Below are positions 10,073 through 19,816 of a stretch of DNA of 64,000 bases, piece by piece. The DNA is taken from contig NZ_JAGIZB010000011.1 in NCBI RefSeq assembly GCF_017813395.1, forward strand, positions 116,771 to 180,770, given 5' to 3'. A program made the translations under genes and the position numbers. The notes under the pieces were generated by a model. That model worked only from the letters and a program-made list of their open reading frames with translations, searched no databases and was not told the DNA's origin. The DNA is from Pararoseomonas baculiformis (GTDB taxonomy: Bacteria; Pseudomonadota; Alphaproteobacteria; Acetobacterales; Acetobacteraceae). Every line of letters begins with the position of its first letter. The stretch's first letter is position 1.

Positions 10073-10951
10073 ATGTTCAAGGGTTCGCTCGTCGCCCTCA
10101 TCACGCCGATGGCCCAGGACGGCCGGCTGGACGAGCGCGCCTTCCAGGAGCTAGTGGAATGGCAGATCGCCGAAGGCACCCAGGGCCTGATCCCCGTCGG
10201 CACCACCGGCGAAAGCCCGACGCTCTCGCATGAGGAGCACCAGCGCGTGGTGGAACTCTGCGTGGAGGCCGCGGCGGGGCGCGTGCCCGTGATCGCCGGG
10301 GCCGGCTCCAACAGCACGGCCGAGGCGGTGGCGCTGACCCGCCATGCGAAGCAGGCCGGCGCGGATGGGGTGCTGGTCGTGACCCCCTATTACAACAAGC
10401 CCACCCAGGAGGGCATGTACCTGCACTTCAAGGCGGTGGCGGATGCCGCGGACATTCCCGTGGTCATTTACAACATCCCCCCGCGCAGCGTGATCGACAT
10501 GAGCGTCGAGACCATGGCGCGGCTGGCGCGGCACCCGAACATCGTGGGCGTGAAGGACGCGACGGCGAACCTCACCCGCCCGCTGCACACCCGCGCCGCC
10601 TGCGGCCCGGATTTCTGCCAGCTCTCGGGCGAGGACCATACGGCGCTCGCCTTCCTGGCCGTCGGCGGGGCGGGCTGCATCAGCGTGACCGCCAACATCG
10701 CCCCGCGCCAGTGCCGGGACATGCATGATGCCTGGGCCGATGGACGTGTGCAGGATGCCATGGCCATCCAGGACCGGCTGCTGCCGGTGCATGACGCCAT
10801 GTTCTGTGAAACCTCCCCGGGCCCGGTGAAGTTTGCCGCGAGCCTGCTCGGCAAGGGCAGCGAATTCTGCCGCCTGCCCATGGCCCCGATCGCCCAGTCC
10901 TCGAAGGACCGCGTGCGCGCCGCCCTGACGGGCGCGGGGCTGCTGAACTGA
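10073..10951 (+). CDS. dapA: 4-hydroxy-tetrahydrodipicolinate synthase
   Basis: A 292-residue class I aldolase that condenses pyruvate with aspartate semialdehyde, the first step of the lysine/diaminopimelate branch. It has [14 protein letters not shown] (residues 43-56), the [13 protein letters not shown] block, the Y-N-I-P-P-R element with the catalytic Tyr at 133, and the Schiff-base lysine K161 in GVKDAT. The ATG at 10073 matches the usual family start ([13 protein letters not shown]); the open frame upstream has no conserved sequence. smpB follows after 16 bases. The position downstream of a transglycosylase gene fits a cell-wall precursor role. Confidence 0.96.
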   Translation: MFKGSLVALITPMAQDGRLDERAFQELVEWQIAEGTQGLIPVGTTGESPTLSHEEHQRVVELCVEAAAGRVPVIAGAGSNSTAEAVALTRHAKQAGADGVLVVTPYYNKPTQEGMYLHFKAVADAADIPVVIYNIPPRSVIDMSVETMARLARHPNIVGVKDATANLTRPLHTRAACGPDFCQLSGEDHTALAFLAVGGAGCISVTANIAPRQCRDMHDAWADGRVQDAMAIQDRLLPVHDAMFCETSPGPVKFAASLLGKGSEFCRLPMAPIAQSSKDRVRAALTGAGLLN

Positions 10952-10967
10952 CCCCAAGACGGAAACG

Positions 10968-11453
10968 ATGGCCGAACCCCGCAAGAAAGCCCTGATCAGC
11001 CACGGCGTCGCCGCGCAGAACCGCAAGGCCCGCTTCGACTACAAGATCAACGAGACCTATGAGGCCGGGATCGTCCTCGTCGGCCCGGAGGTGAAGAGCC
11101 TCCGCGCCGGGCGCGCGACCCTGACCGAGGCCTGGGCGGGCGAGCGGGACGGGGAGATGTGGATCTTCAACCTCTACATCCCCGAATGGCAGGCCGGGTC
11201 GGTGGTGGCGAAGTTCGAGCCGCGCCGGCCGCGCAAGCTGCTGCTCCACAAGAACCAGGTCGCCACCCTGGCCGGCGCCGTCTCGCGCGAGGGCGCGACG
11301 CTGGTGCCGCTGGACATCCATTTCAACGATCGCGGCGTGGCCAAGCTCACCCTCGGATTGGCCGAGGGCAAGTCGAAGGCGGATAAGCGCCAAGCCATCG
11401 CCGAGCGCGACTGGAAGCGGGACAAGGCGCGGGTGATGCGCGACCGGGGCTAG
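10968..11453 (+). CDS. smpB: SsrA-binding protein SmpB
   Basis: A 161-residue tmRNA-binding protein needed for trans-translation rescue of stalled ribosomes. The oligonucleotide-binding fold is recognised from KARFDYKINETYEAGIVLVGPEVKSLR, LLLHKNQVATLAG and the C-terminal AIAERDWKRDKARVMRDRG tail, which enters the decoding centre. Length and start agree with the family. It follows dapA closely, the common alphaproteobacterial order. No ssrA (tmRNA) gene is visible next to it: only 48 bases separate its stop from the convergent gene. Confidence 0.96.
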   Translation: MAEPRKKALISHGVAAQNRKARFDYKINETYEAGIVLVGPEVKSLRAGRATLTEAWAGERDGEMWIFNLYIPEWQAGSVVAKFEPRRPRKLLLHKNQVATLAGAVSREGATLVPLDIHFNDRGVAKLTLGLAEGKSKADKRQAIAERDWKRDKARVMRDRG

Positions 11454-11501
11454 CGCGCCTCAATCGCCCCCCTGGTCGCCCGCCCCAATCGCCCGCAGCT
11501 A

Positions 11502-12317
11502 TCAGGCTGGCGCCACCACGCAGGCCAGCGGCTCCAGCCCCTCGATCTCCCCGAGATAGCGTGCGCCGCCTGCGGGGATGGCCGGCATTCCTGTCAGGCT
11601 GCCCAGCGTCACCACCTCCCCGGCGCCTATGCCGCGGCCCTCGCGGCGGATGCGGCCGAGCCATTCCTCCAGGAGGGGCCGCAGCGGGGCGGCCACATGC
11701 GGGCCCTCGCGCGTGGCGATCACCACGCCATCCTGGGACAGGCGGACGGGGGGCGGGGCGTCGAGCATGTCCAGCGACCAGGGTGCCCGGCTTGTCCGGA
11801 TGACAGCGCCATGATTGCCCAGGCACTCGGCGATCCGGTCCAGCGGCCCGGTTTCCAGATCCGGCTCAAAGCGCGGCTGCACGAGTTCGAGGAGCACTGC
11901 GAGCCGCGCGAGGCGGGGCAGGGACTCCACGGTCAGCGCGGCGGCCCCGGCGGGCGCCATGGCTCCGGGGAAGGAGAGGGCAAGCTCCAGCTCGATGAAG
12001 CGCACCGGCGGCATGGGGATGGGCTGCTCGCCCGGCTCCACGAGGATTCGGGAGTCAGGGATCGGGGCGGAGAACAGGTGCTCGCCCTGCCGGCCCAGCT
12101 TCCAGCCGCCGGGGCTCTCGCCCAGGGCATGGAAGGTCGCGTTCTGTATGGCCTCCGCCTCGGCCAGCGACGCGGGGCGGAGGGCCGGGTCGAGCTCCGC
12201 CAGCGGTGGCCCGCCACGGGCCCGGGCGAGGCGTTCCGCGGCGGCGCTGATCTTGTCCAAGGCAATGCTCCGAATGGGACGGGGCCGCAGGAGGCCCGCG
12301 ATCCGGCCGCCCGGCAA
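11502..12317 (-). CDS. Fumarylacetoacetase-fold hydratase/hydrolase
   Basis: A 271-residue protein resembling 2-keto-4-pentenoate hydratases and 2-oxo-hepta-3-ene-dioate hydratases (FAH-like fold). Visible elements are LAEAEAIQNATFHALG, GWKLGRQGEHLFSAPI, FIELELALSFPGA (likely metal-binding Glu region), and GAGEVVTLGSLTGMPAIPAGG near the C-terminus, matching the family G-x-x-x-x-x-G-S-x-T. The ATG at 12317 lies 7 bases after the stop of the second RND permease; a TTG at 12260 would give a more typical length. As last gene of the efflux transcript it may be carried along; a link to an aromatic substrate of the pump is speculation. Confidence 0.78.
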   Translation of the reverse strand: MPGGRIAGLLRPRPIRSIALDKISAAAERLARARGGPPLAELDPALRPASLAEAEAIQNATFHALGESPGGWKLGRQGEHLFSAPIPDSRILVEPGEQPIPMPPVRFIELELALSFPGAMAPAGAAALTVESLPRLARLAVLLELVQPRFEPDLETGPLDRIAECLGNHGAVIRTSRAPWSLDMLDAPPPVRLSQDGVVIATREGPHVAAPLRPLLEEWLGRIRREGRGIGAGEVVTLGSLTGMPAIPAGGARYLGEIEGLEPLACVVAPA

Positions 12318-12324
12318 GCCCCGC

Positions 12325-15300
12325 CTATTCCGCCGGGGCAGGCAGCGCGACGGGACGGTCGCGCCAGCGCAGCCGGTCCAGCGCCAGGTAGACCACCGGA
12401 GTGGTGTAGAGCGTCAGCACCTGGGAGACGACCAGCCCACCGATGATGGCGATGCCGAGCGGCGAGCGCAGCTCCGAACCCGTGCCGGTGCCGAGCGACA
12501 GGGGCACGGCGCCGAGCAGGGCGGCCAGCGTGGTCATCAGAATGGGCCGGAAGCGTTCCCGGCAGGCGGCGAGGATGGCTTCCTCGCTGCTGCCGCCCAC
12601 GGTGCGCTCATGCTCCAGGGCGAAGTCCACCATCATGATGGCGTTCTTCTTCACGATGCCCAGCAGCAGGATCACGCCGATCAGCGCCACCACGGTGAGC
12701 GGGGTGTTCGTCGCGAGCAGCGCGAGCAGCGCTCCCAGCCCGGCCGTGGGCAGGGTGGAGATGATGGTGACCGGGTGGATGAAGCTCTCATACAAAACGC
12801 CGAGCACGACATAGATGGCCAGGAAGGCCCCGAGGATGAGCAGCGGCATGTCCCGGGTGAAGGACTGGGCGGCCGCGGCATTGCCGCCGAACTGGGCGCG
12901 GATGGTGCTGGGCATGCGCACCTGGCGCTGCACGTCCTCGATCAGCGTCTGGATCTCCGCCACGGTCATTCCCTCCTCAGGGTTGAAGGAGATGGAGGCT
13001 GCGGGGAAGCCGCCCTGATGGGTCACCGCCAGGGGAGCGGAGGCCGGCACCACTCGCGCGATGGCGGAAAGGGGAACCTGGATGTCGCCCGCGCCGGGCA
13101 GGAAGATGCGGGAGAGGTCGGGCGGACCCTGCTGCAGCTCGGGATCGATCTCCAGCACCGCGCGGTACTGGTTGCGGGCGCGGTAGATGGTCGAGACCTG
13201 TCGCTGGGAAAAGGCGTTGTTCAACGTCGCGTTGATCTCGCTCTGCGCCACGCCCAGCCGCGCCGCGGCCGCGCGGTCCACCTCCACCCGCGTGACCAGG
13301 CCGGAGCGGTCCTGGTCGCTGCTCACATCGTTGATGCCGGGCACCTGACGCAATGCCTGCACCAGGGTCTGCGTCCATTCGCGCAGCTCCTCGATGCTGT
13401 TGCCCAGGAGCACATAGGAGAAGCGACCCGCATCCGACCGCCCGCCGATGCGGATGTCCTCGTTGCTCCGCAGGAAGACGGCGGCGCCGGCGATGCGGTT
13501 CAGCGGCGCGCGCAGGCGTGCGATCACCTGCTCGGAGGAGACGTCCCGTTGCTCGCGCGGCTTGAGGGTGATGTAGATGCTGCCGCGGTTCGAGGCGCCC
13601 TGGCCGCCGCCGCTGCCCACGGTGGCGCCCACCGTGTCCACCGCCGGATCGGCCGTGATGATCTCCACCACCCGGCGCTGCAGGGCCTCCATCGTCGCGA
13701 AGGAGGTATCGGGCGCGGCCTGGGTGCTGCCGGAGAGAAGGCCGGTGTCCTGGGTCGGCAGGAAGCCCTTGGGCACGATCATGTAGAGCCAGACCGTCAG
13801 CGCCATCAGCCCGAAGGTGGCCAGCAGCATCAGCCAGCGGAAGCGCAGGAGGAAGGCCAGGCTGCGGATGTAGCCGCGCGCGGTGGCGGCCAGCTCGCCT
13901 TCGAACCAGCGCGCGAGAAGACCGGGGGGCTTCTCCGGCCCCGTCCGCTCCATCCAGCCCGCCATCATGGGCGTGAGGGTAAGGGAGACGATGCCGGAGA
14001 TGGCGACGGCCACGGCCAGGGTGACGGAGAACTCCCGGAAGATGCGCCCGATGATGCCGCCCATGGCGAGGAGCGGGATGAAGACCGCGATGAGCGAGAT
14101 GGTGATGGAGAGGACGGTGAAGCCGATTTCCCGCGCCCCGACCGTCGCGGCCTCGATCGGCCCCAGGCCGCGCTCGCGGTGGCGCGCCATGTTCTCGATC
14201 ATCACGATGGCGTCGTCCACGACGAAGCCCACGCAGATCGTCAGCGCCATCAGGGATAGATTGTTGAATGAGTAGCCGATCCACCACATCACCGCGACGG
14301 TGCCGAGCAGGGAGAGCGGCACGGCGGCGCTGGCGGCGAGGATGGGCGCCCAGCGCCGCAGGAACACGGCCACCACCGCCACCACCAGGGCGATGGTGAT
14401 GATGAGGGTGAAGCGTACCTCCTCCACCGAGGCGCGGATCGTGGTGGAGCGATCGCTCAGCACCTCCAGCCGCACGCCGGCCGGAACCCAGGATTCAACC
14501 TGCGGGATCATGGCGCGGATGCCGTCCAGCACGTCAATCACATTCGCCTCGGCCTGCTTGCGCACCATCAGCAGGATGGCAGGCCTGCCGTTGAACCAGC
14601 CGGCCTGGCGGCGGCTCCGCGTGCCATCCTCCACGCGCGCGATGTCGGCCAGGCGGACAATGGCGCCCCCTTCGGCCTTCAGCACGATCTCCCTGTAGGC
14701 ATCGGCGCCGTCGATCCGGTCATTGGTGCGGATGGCGGCCGATTGCTCCGGCCCTTCGATGAAGCCCGTGGCCTGGGTGACGTTGGCGCGCGTGATGGCG
14801 AGGCGCACCTGCTCCATGGAAATGCCGGCGGAGGCGATGGCGGAGGGATCCACCGCCACGCGCACCGCCGGCTGGTCGCCGCCGCTGACCTCCACCTGCG
14901 CCACGCCCGGCACCTGGGCGAGGCGCTGCGCCACCAGGCTGTCCGCGATGTCATAGACCGCGGGGCCGGACTGGGTCTCCGATGTCATGGCCAGGATCAT
15001 GATCGGCGCGTCGGCCGGGTTGATCTTGCGGATCGTGGGTGGGTTGGGCAGGCCCGAGGGCAGGTCCTGCCGCGCCCCGTTCACCGCCGCCTGCACGTCC
15101 TGCGCCGCCTCCCGCTGCGTGCGGGCGAGGTCGAACTGGATGATGATCCGCGTGCTGCCCAGGGAGGAGTAGGAGGTCATCTCCGTCACCCCGGGGATGG
15201 TGCCCAGCCGGCGCTCCAGGGGCGCGGCCACGGTGCTGGCCATGGTCTCCGGGCTCGCGCCGGGCTGGCTCGCGCTCACGACGATGGTCGGGATGTCCAC

Positions 15301-15417
15301 GCTGGGCATGGAAGCCACGGGCAGGCGGAACAGGGCCACCAGCCCGACCAGCGCCAGCCCGATCGCCAGCAGCGAGGTGGCGATGGGCCGCGCGATGAAG
15401 GGGGCGGAGAGGTTCAT
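12325..15417 (-). CDS. mdtC: RND multidrug efflux permease, MdtC-like
   Basis: A 1030-residue inner-membrane proton-driven exporter of the HAE1 RND family. The start MNLSAPFIARPIATSLLAIGLALVGL is the usual first transmembrane segment. The conserved TM4 motif GFVVDDAIVMIENM carries the proton-relay aspartates, and the second half repeats the topology with KKNAIMMVDFAL. Its ATG at 15417 overlaps the stop of the preceding permease (ATGA), which fixes the start. Two adjacent, different permeases after one adaptor is the MdtABC arrangement, where B and C form a heterotrimer. The substrate range cannot be read from the sequence. Confidence 0.93.
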   Translation of the reverse strand: MNLSAPFIARPIATSLLAIGLALVGLVALFRLPVASMPSVDIPTIVVSASQPGASPETMASTVAAPLERRLGTIPGVTEMTSYSSLGSTRIIIQFDLARTQREAAQDVQAAVNGARQDLPSGLPNPPTIRKINPADAPIMILAMTSETQSGPAVYDIADSLVAQRLAQVPGVAQVEVSGGDQPAVRVAVDPSAIASAGISMEQVRLAITRANVTQATGFIEGPEQSAAIRTNDRIDGADAYREIVLKAEGGAIVRLADIARVEDGTRSRRQAGWFNGRPAILLMVRKQAEANVIDVLDGIRAMIPQVESWVPAGVRLEVLSDRSTTIRASVEEVRFTLIITIALVVAVVAVFLRRWAPILAASAAVPLSLLGTVAVMWWIGYSFNNLSLMALTICVGFVVDDAIVMIENMARHRERGLGPIEAATVGAREIGFTVLSITISLIAVFIPLLAMGGIIGRIFREFSVTLAVAVAISGIVSLTLTPMMAGWMERTGPEKPPGLLARWFEGELAATARGYIRSLAFLLRFRWLMLLATFGLMALTVWLYMIVPKGFLPTQDTGLLSGSTQAAPDTSFATMEALQRRVVEIITADPAVDTVGATVGSGGGQGASNRGSIYITLKPREQRDVSSEQVIARLRAPLNRIAGAAVFLRSNEDIRIGGRSDAGRFSYVLLGNSIEELREWTQTLVQALRQVPGINDVSSDQDRSGLVTRVEVDRAAAARLGVAQSEINATLNNAFSQRQVSTIYRARNQYRAVLEIDPELQQGPPDLSRIFLPGAGDIQVPLSAIARVVPASAPLAVTHQGGFPAASISFNPEEGMTVAEIQTLIEDVQRQVRMPSTIRAQFGGNAAAAQSFTRDMPLLILGAFLAIYVVLGVLYESFIHPVTIISTLPTAGLGALLALLATNTPLTVVALIGVILLLGIVKKNAIMMVDFALEHERTVGGSSEEAILAACRERFRPILMTTLAALLGAVPLSLGTGTGSELRSPLGIAIIGGLVVSQVLTLYTTPVVYLALDRLRWRDRPVALPAPAE

Positions 15418-18400
15418 TCCGCCGGGGCCGCCGGCGCCGCCGCGGCGCGGGGCCGCTGCAGCCGCGCCCGCACCCATTCGAGCGCGAGATAGACCGAGGG
15501 CGTGGTGAAGAGCGTGACGAACTGCGACAGGATGAGCCCGCCCACGATGGACACGCCGAGTGGCAGGCGCAGCTCGGACCCCGCGCCATGCCCGAGCACG
15601 AGGGGCAGCGCGCCGAGAAGGGCGGCGAGGGTGGTCATGGTGATCGGGCGGAAGCGGAGGATCGCCGCCTCGAAGATCGCCTCCCGCGGGGCCATCCCGC
15701 GCTCGCGCTGCGCGTCCAGGGCGAAGTCGATCATCATGATCGCGTTTTTCTTCACGATGCCCATGAGCAGAAGGATGCCGATGATCCCGACGATCGAGAG
15801 GTCGAGCCCGAACAGCTCCAGCGCCAGCAACGCCCCGATGCCGGCGGAGGGCAGGGTGGAGAGGATGGTCAGCGGATGGACCAGGCTTTCATACAGCACG
15901 CCCAGGGTGATGTAGATCACGACGACCGCCGCCAGGATCAGCCAGGGCTGGCTGCGGAGGGAGGCACTGAATTCCGCCGCATCCCCGGCGAAGCGCCCGG
16001 TGATGGTGGAGGGGACGCCGAGCTGGCGCATCGCCCCCTGGATCGCCTCCACCGCATGGCCGAGCGAGACGCCTTCGGCCAGGTTGAAGGAATAGGTCAC
16101 GGCGGGGAACTGGTTCTCCCGCGTCACCTGGAGCGGCCCGCTGCCCCGGCCGATGCGCGCGATTTCGGAAAGGGGAACCACGGCGGCGGTACCGTCCGTG
16201 CTGCCGGCCACGCGAAGCAGGCCGAGCTTGGTGGGGTCCGCCAGGAAGTCCTCGCTCGCCTCCAGGATCACCCGGTACTGGTTGTTCGCGGCATAGATCG
16301 TGGAGATCTGGCGCTGGCCGAAGGCGTCGTAGAGCGCGTCGTCGATGGCCTGCATGGTCACGCCCAGCCGGCCGGCCCGGGCGCGGTCCACCTCCACCGT
16401 GATGCGCAGCCCTTCCTGCTGCTGGTCGCTGGAGAGGTCGATCAGCGCGGGCAGGCCGCGCAGCGCTTCGAGGATGCGCGGGGACCAGGCCGCCAGCTCC
16501 GCCGCGTCGGCATTCACGATGGTGTACTGGTATTGGGTGGTGCTGGCGCGGGCGCCGATCTGGATGTCCTGCACCGCCTGGGGATAGGAGACGATGCCGG
16601 GGATGCCGGCCAGCCGGGGCGCCAGCCGTGCGATGACCTCCTGCGCGGTCTCGCTCCGCTCGTCCCGCGGGCGAAGCACCGCCGTGACGCGCCCGCCATT
16701 CAGCGTGGCGTTCACCGTGCCGGCACCCACTACGGAGGTGACGGCCTCCACCGCCGGATCGGCACGCACGATCTCCGCGACCTGGCGTTGCAGCGCGGAC
16801 ATGCGCGCGAAGGAGACGTCGCCCGGGGCCTCGGTGGCGATCTGGATCAGGCCGGTATCCTGGGCGGGCAGGAAGCCCTTGGGCATGACCACGTAGAGCC
16901 AGCCGGTCAGGACCACCGTGCCCAGCGCCACCAGGAGGGTCAGGCCCTGTGCCCGCAGCGTCACCACCAGGGCGCGGCGATAGGCGGCCAGCATCCCGTC
17001 GAACACCCAGTCAGAAGCGCGGGCAACCCATCCCTTCCTGCCGGAAGCCGGGCGCAGCAGCAGGGCGCACATCATGGGGGTGAGGGTGAGGGAAACGACC
17101 ATGGAGACGAGCACGGTGGCCGTCAGCGTCTCCGCGAATTCCCGGAACAGCCGCCCGACAACCCCTTCCATGAACAGCAGCGGGATGAAGACGGCGATGA
17201 GCGAGACGGTGAGGGAGATGATGGTGAAGGCGATGCCCCGCGCGCCCTCATAGGCGGCTGCCACGGGCTCCATCCCCTCCTCGATATGGCGGACGATGTT
17301 CTCGATCATCACGATGGCGTCGTCCACGACGAAGCCCGTCGCGATCACCAGCGCCATGAGGGAAAGGTTGTCGAGCGAGAAGCCCAGCCAATCCATCACG
17401 GCGAAGGTGCCGATGATGGAGAGCGGCAGGGAGACGGCGGGCACGATGGTCGCGCGCCCGGAATGCAGGAAGAGCCAGATCACCGCCACCACCAGCACGG
17501 TGGAGAGCACCAGGGTCAGCTGCACCTCATGCACCGAGGCGCGGATCGTTTCCGTCCGGTCCGAGACGATGGACATGCGGATCCCCGCGGGCAGTCCGCG
17601 TTCCAGATCCGGCAGCTGGGCACGGATGCGTGCGACGGTGTCCACGATATTCGCGCCGGGCTGGCGCTGCACATCGAGGATGACGGCGGGACGGCCATTC
17701 AGCCAGGCGGCATTGCGGTCGTTCTCCAGCCCCTCGATCGCCTGGCCGAGGTCGCGCAGCCGCACGGGTGCCTCGTTGCGGTAGGCCACGATGATGTCGG
17801 CGAATTCGGAAGGCGCGTTGATCTGGTCGTTCGCCATGATGGTGGAGGCCTGGCGTGCCCCGTCCAGCGAACCTTTCGGCGTGTTGGCGTTGGCGCCCGT
17901 CACCGCCGTGCGGACATCGGCCATGGAAAGCCCGTAGGCGGCGAGGCGCGCGGGATCGATGCGGATCCGGATGGCCGGGCGCATGTTCCCCTGCACCGTC
18001 ACGCGCCCGACACCGGCGGATTGCGCCAGCTTCTGCGCCAGCAGCGTGTCCGCCGTGTCGGAAAGGCGGGCGATGGGCAGCGTGTCGGAGGTGAGGGCCA
18101 GGGTGATGATCGGCGGGTCCGCCGGGTTCACCTTCGCATAGGTCGGCGGATAGGGCAGGGTGGAGGGCAGGGTGCCGCGCGCGGCATCCAGCGCCGACTG
18201 CACGTCCTGCGCCGCCTCGTCGATGTTCTTGTCCAGCGCGAATTGCAGCGCGATCCGGCTCGTTCCCGGGCCGGAGGAAGACGTCATCACGCTGATGCCG
18301 GCGATCTGGCCGAGCTGCCGTTCGAGCGGGGCGGTGACCAGCAGCGCCACCGTGTCCGGGGAGGCGCCGGGGAGCTGGGTGGAAACCTCGATGGTCGGGA

Positions 18401-18524
18401 ATTCCACCTCCGGCAGCGATGAGACGGGCAGGCGCAGATAGCCCCAGATCCCCACCAGCAGCACGGCGATGGAGAGCAGCGTGGTCGCCACCGGCCGCGA
18501 GATGAAGGGGGCGGAGATGTTCAA
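15414..18524 (-). CDS. mdtB: RND multidrug efflux permease, MdtB-like
   Basis: A 1036-residue HAE1-type RND permease. It starts MNISAPFISRPVATTLLSIAVLLVGIWGYLRLPV and has LPEVEFPTIEVSTQLPGASPDTV, the TM4 GFVVDDAIVMIENIV and the second-repeat KKNAIMMIDFALDAQRERG. It is clearly paralogous to the permease encoded just downstream. The ATG overlaps the adaptor stop by 4 bases and its own stop overlaps the next start by 4, so all the pump genes are translationally coupled. The gene order adaptor-B-C suggests the mdtABC type, acting with the outer-membrane factor at 19.8-21.2 kb. Confidence 0.93.
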   Translation of the reverse strand: MNISAPFISRPVATTLLSIAVLLVGIWGYLRLPVSSLPEVEFPTIEVSTQLPGASPDTVALLVTAPLERQLGQIAGISVMTSSSGPGTSRIALQFALDKNIDEAAQDVQSALDAARGTLPSTLPYPPTYAKVNPADPPIITLALTSDTLPIARLSDTADTLLAQKLAQSAGVGRVTVQGNMRPAIRIRIDPARLAAYGLSMADVRTAVTGANANTPKGSLDGARQASTIMANDQINAPSEFADIIVAYRNEAPVRLRDLGQAIEGLENDRNAAWLNGRPAVILDVQRQPGANIVDTVARIRAQLPDLERGLPAGIRMSIVSDRTETIRASVHEVQLTLVLSTVLVVAVIWLFLHSGRATIVPAVSLPLSIIGTFAVMDWLGFSLDNLSLMALVIATGFVVDDAIVMIENIVRHIEEGMEPVAAAYEGARGIAFTIISLTVSLIAVFIPLLFMEGVVGRLFREFAETLTATVLVSMVVSLTLTPMMCALLLRPASGRKGWVARASDWVFDGMLAAYRRALVVTLRAQGLTLLVALGTVVLTGWLYVVMPKGFLPAQDTGLIQIATEAPGDVSFARMSALQRQVAEIVRADPAVEAVTSVVGAGTVNATLNGGRVTAVLRPRDERSETAQEVIARLAPRLAGIPGIVSYPQAVQDIQIGARASTTQYQYTIVNADAAELAAWSPRILEALRGLPALIDLSSDQQQEGLRITVEVDRARAGRLGVTMQAIDDALYDAFGQRQISTIYAANNQYRVILEASEDFLADPTKLGLLRVAGSTDGTAAVVPLSEIARIGRGSGPLQVTRENQFPAVTYSFNLAEGVSLGHAVEAIQGAMRQLGVPSTITGRFAGDAAEFSASLRSQPWLILAAVVVIYITLGVLYESLVHPLTILSTLPSAGIGALLALELFGLDLSIVGIIGILLLMGIVKKNAIMMIDFALDAQRERGMAPREAIFEAAILRFRPITMTTLAALLGALPLVLGHGAGSELRLPLGVSIVGGLILSQFVTLFTTPSVYLALEWVRARLQRPRAAAAPAAPAE

Positions 18525-19816
18525 TTCGGGATCTCCCGCGCATCCGCCGTGCGGCGCGGGCGGTTGCCTGGCGGGCGGGCGGGGGCACCGTCATCGGCCA
18601 CGGCCACCGTCGTGCCCGCGCTCAGCCGCAGCCCACCGGAGGTCACCACCCGCTCGCCCGGGCGCAGGCCGTTCTGCACCACCGCATCCGCCAGCGTCGT
18701 CTGGCCCACGGTGACCGGGCGCTGCTCCACCCGCCGGTCCTCGCCGACGACGAAGGCATAGCTGCCCTCCGGCCCGCGCTGAATGGCCACCAGCGGCACC
18801 ACCGTTGCCTGGGGCAGCACCTCGATCCGCAGGCGCAGGTTCACGAAGGCGCCGGGCCAGAGCGCGCGGTCCTCGTTCTCGAAGACGGCCTTGGCCCGGA
18901 TGGTGCCGGTGGTGGATTCCACCGCGTTGTCCACCGTGAGCACCGTCCCGTGGAGCACGGGGGCATTGCCCGGGCCAGGCAGGGTCTGCACCGGCACGGG
19001 GCCGCTGGCCAGCGCCCGCATCAGCCGGGGCAATTCCTGCTGCGGCAGGGTGAAGGTCACGCCGATGGGCGACATCTGCGTCACGGTCACGATGCCATTC
19101 GCATCGGAGCTGCGGACGACATTGCCGGGATCGACCTGCCGGATGCCCACCCGCCCCGCGATGGGGGAGCGGATGGTGGCGTAGCTCAGCTGAGTCCGCG
19201 CCTGCGCGATCGCCGCGTCGTCCTGGCGGACCTGCGCCTCCAGCATGGCCACCTGGGCGCGCTGGGTGTCCACCTGCTGCTGGGTCACGCCCGCGCCGCG
19301 GGCGAGGCTCTGGTAGCGCTGCAGGTCCACCCGGGCATTGGCCAGCTGCGCCTGGTCATAGGCCTTCTTGGCCTCGGCCTGCTGCAGCGAGGCCTGCACG
19401 GTGCGGTCATCCACCTGCGCCAGCACCGCGCCCTCCTCCACCTCCTGGCCCTCGCGGAAATTCACCTCCATGAGCTGGCCGTCGAGCTGCGTGCGGACCA
19501 CGACACTGGCGAGGGGCACCACCGTGCCGAGCGCATCCACTGTCAGGGCCAGGTCGCGCCGCGTCGCCTCGGCCACCGTCACCGGCACGGCGATCCCGCC
19601 ACCGGGCCGACGGCGCGCGCCGCCGGGCCCGCCGCCCTGGCGTGCCGCGCCGGGCCCCTGTGGCGGGGCGGAACCCTGCGGGCCCTGGGCCTCGGCCTGG
19701 TCGCGGGCCGTGCTCGGGTCCCGCCCGGCCTCGCGGCCCTGCCACCACCACCATCCGGCCCCGCCCACGCCCGCGAGGATGACGAGGGTGACGATCCAGG
19801 CGAAACCGCGCCTCAT
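18521..19816 (-). CDS. mdtA: RND efflux periplasmic adaptor, MdtA-like
   Basis: A 431-residue membrane-fusion protein linking the RND permeases to the outer-membrane channel. It has an N-terminal transmembrane anchor (FAWIVTLVILAGVGGAGWWWW), then a Gly/Gln/Ala-rich linker. The core blocks VDALGTVVPLASVVVRTQLDGQLMEV, FREGQEVEEGAVLAQVD (lipoyl hairpin) and ATIRSPIAGRVGIRQVDPGNVV are typical of MdtA adaptors. A coiled-coil hairpin rich in Gln/Ala lies between. The ATG at 19816 gives a 4-base overlap with the stop of the outer-membrane factor gene. The low-complexity linker after the anchor is longer than in enteric MdtA. Confidence 0.93.
   Translation of the reverse strand: MRRGFAWIVTLVILAGVGGAGWWWWQGREAGRDPSTARDQAEAQGPQGSAPPQGPGAARQGGGPGGARRRPGGGIAVPVTVAEATRRDLALTVDALGTVVPLASVVVRTQLDGQLMEVNFREGQEVEEGAVLAQVDDRTVQASLQQAEAKKAYDQAQLANARVDLQRYQSLARGAGVTQQQVDTQRAQVAMLEAQVRQDDAAIAQARTQLSYATIRSPIAGRVGIRQVDPGNVVRSSDANGIVTVTQMSPIGVTFTLPQQELPRLMRALASGPVPVQTLPGPGNAPVLHGTVLTVDNAVESTTGTIRAKAVFENEDRALWPGAFVNLRLRIEVLPQATVVPLVAIQRGPEGSYAFVVGEDRRVEQRPVTVGQTTLADAVVQNGLRPGERVVTSGGLRLSAGTTVAVADDGAPARPPGNRPRRTADAREIPN

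Noticed and set aside
11454..11501. Possible tmRNA (ssrA) next to smpB
   Set aside because: The gap is only 48 bases and contains no tRNA-like ends or tag-coding frame.
11815..14259. 814-codon open frame on the plus strand opposite the MdtC-like permease
   Set aside because: Same reasoning: antisense to an intact conserved permease, with low-complexity Arg/Gly/Asp content.
15588..18422. 944-codon open frame on the plus strand opposite the MdtB-like permease
   Set aside because: Long only because the third-position GC bias removes stops; composition (Asp, His, Gly, Arg rich) and lack of domains mark it as a shadow.
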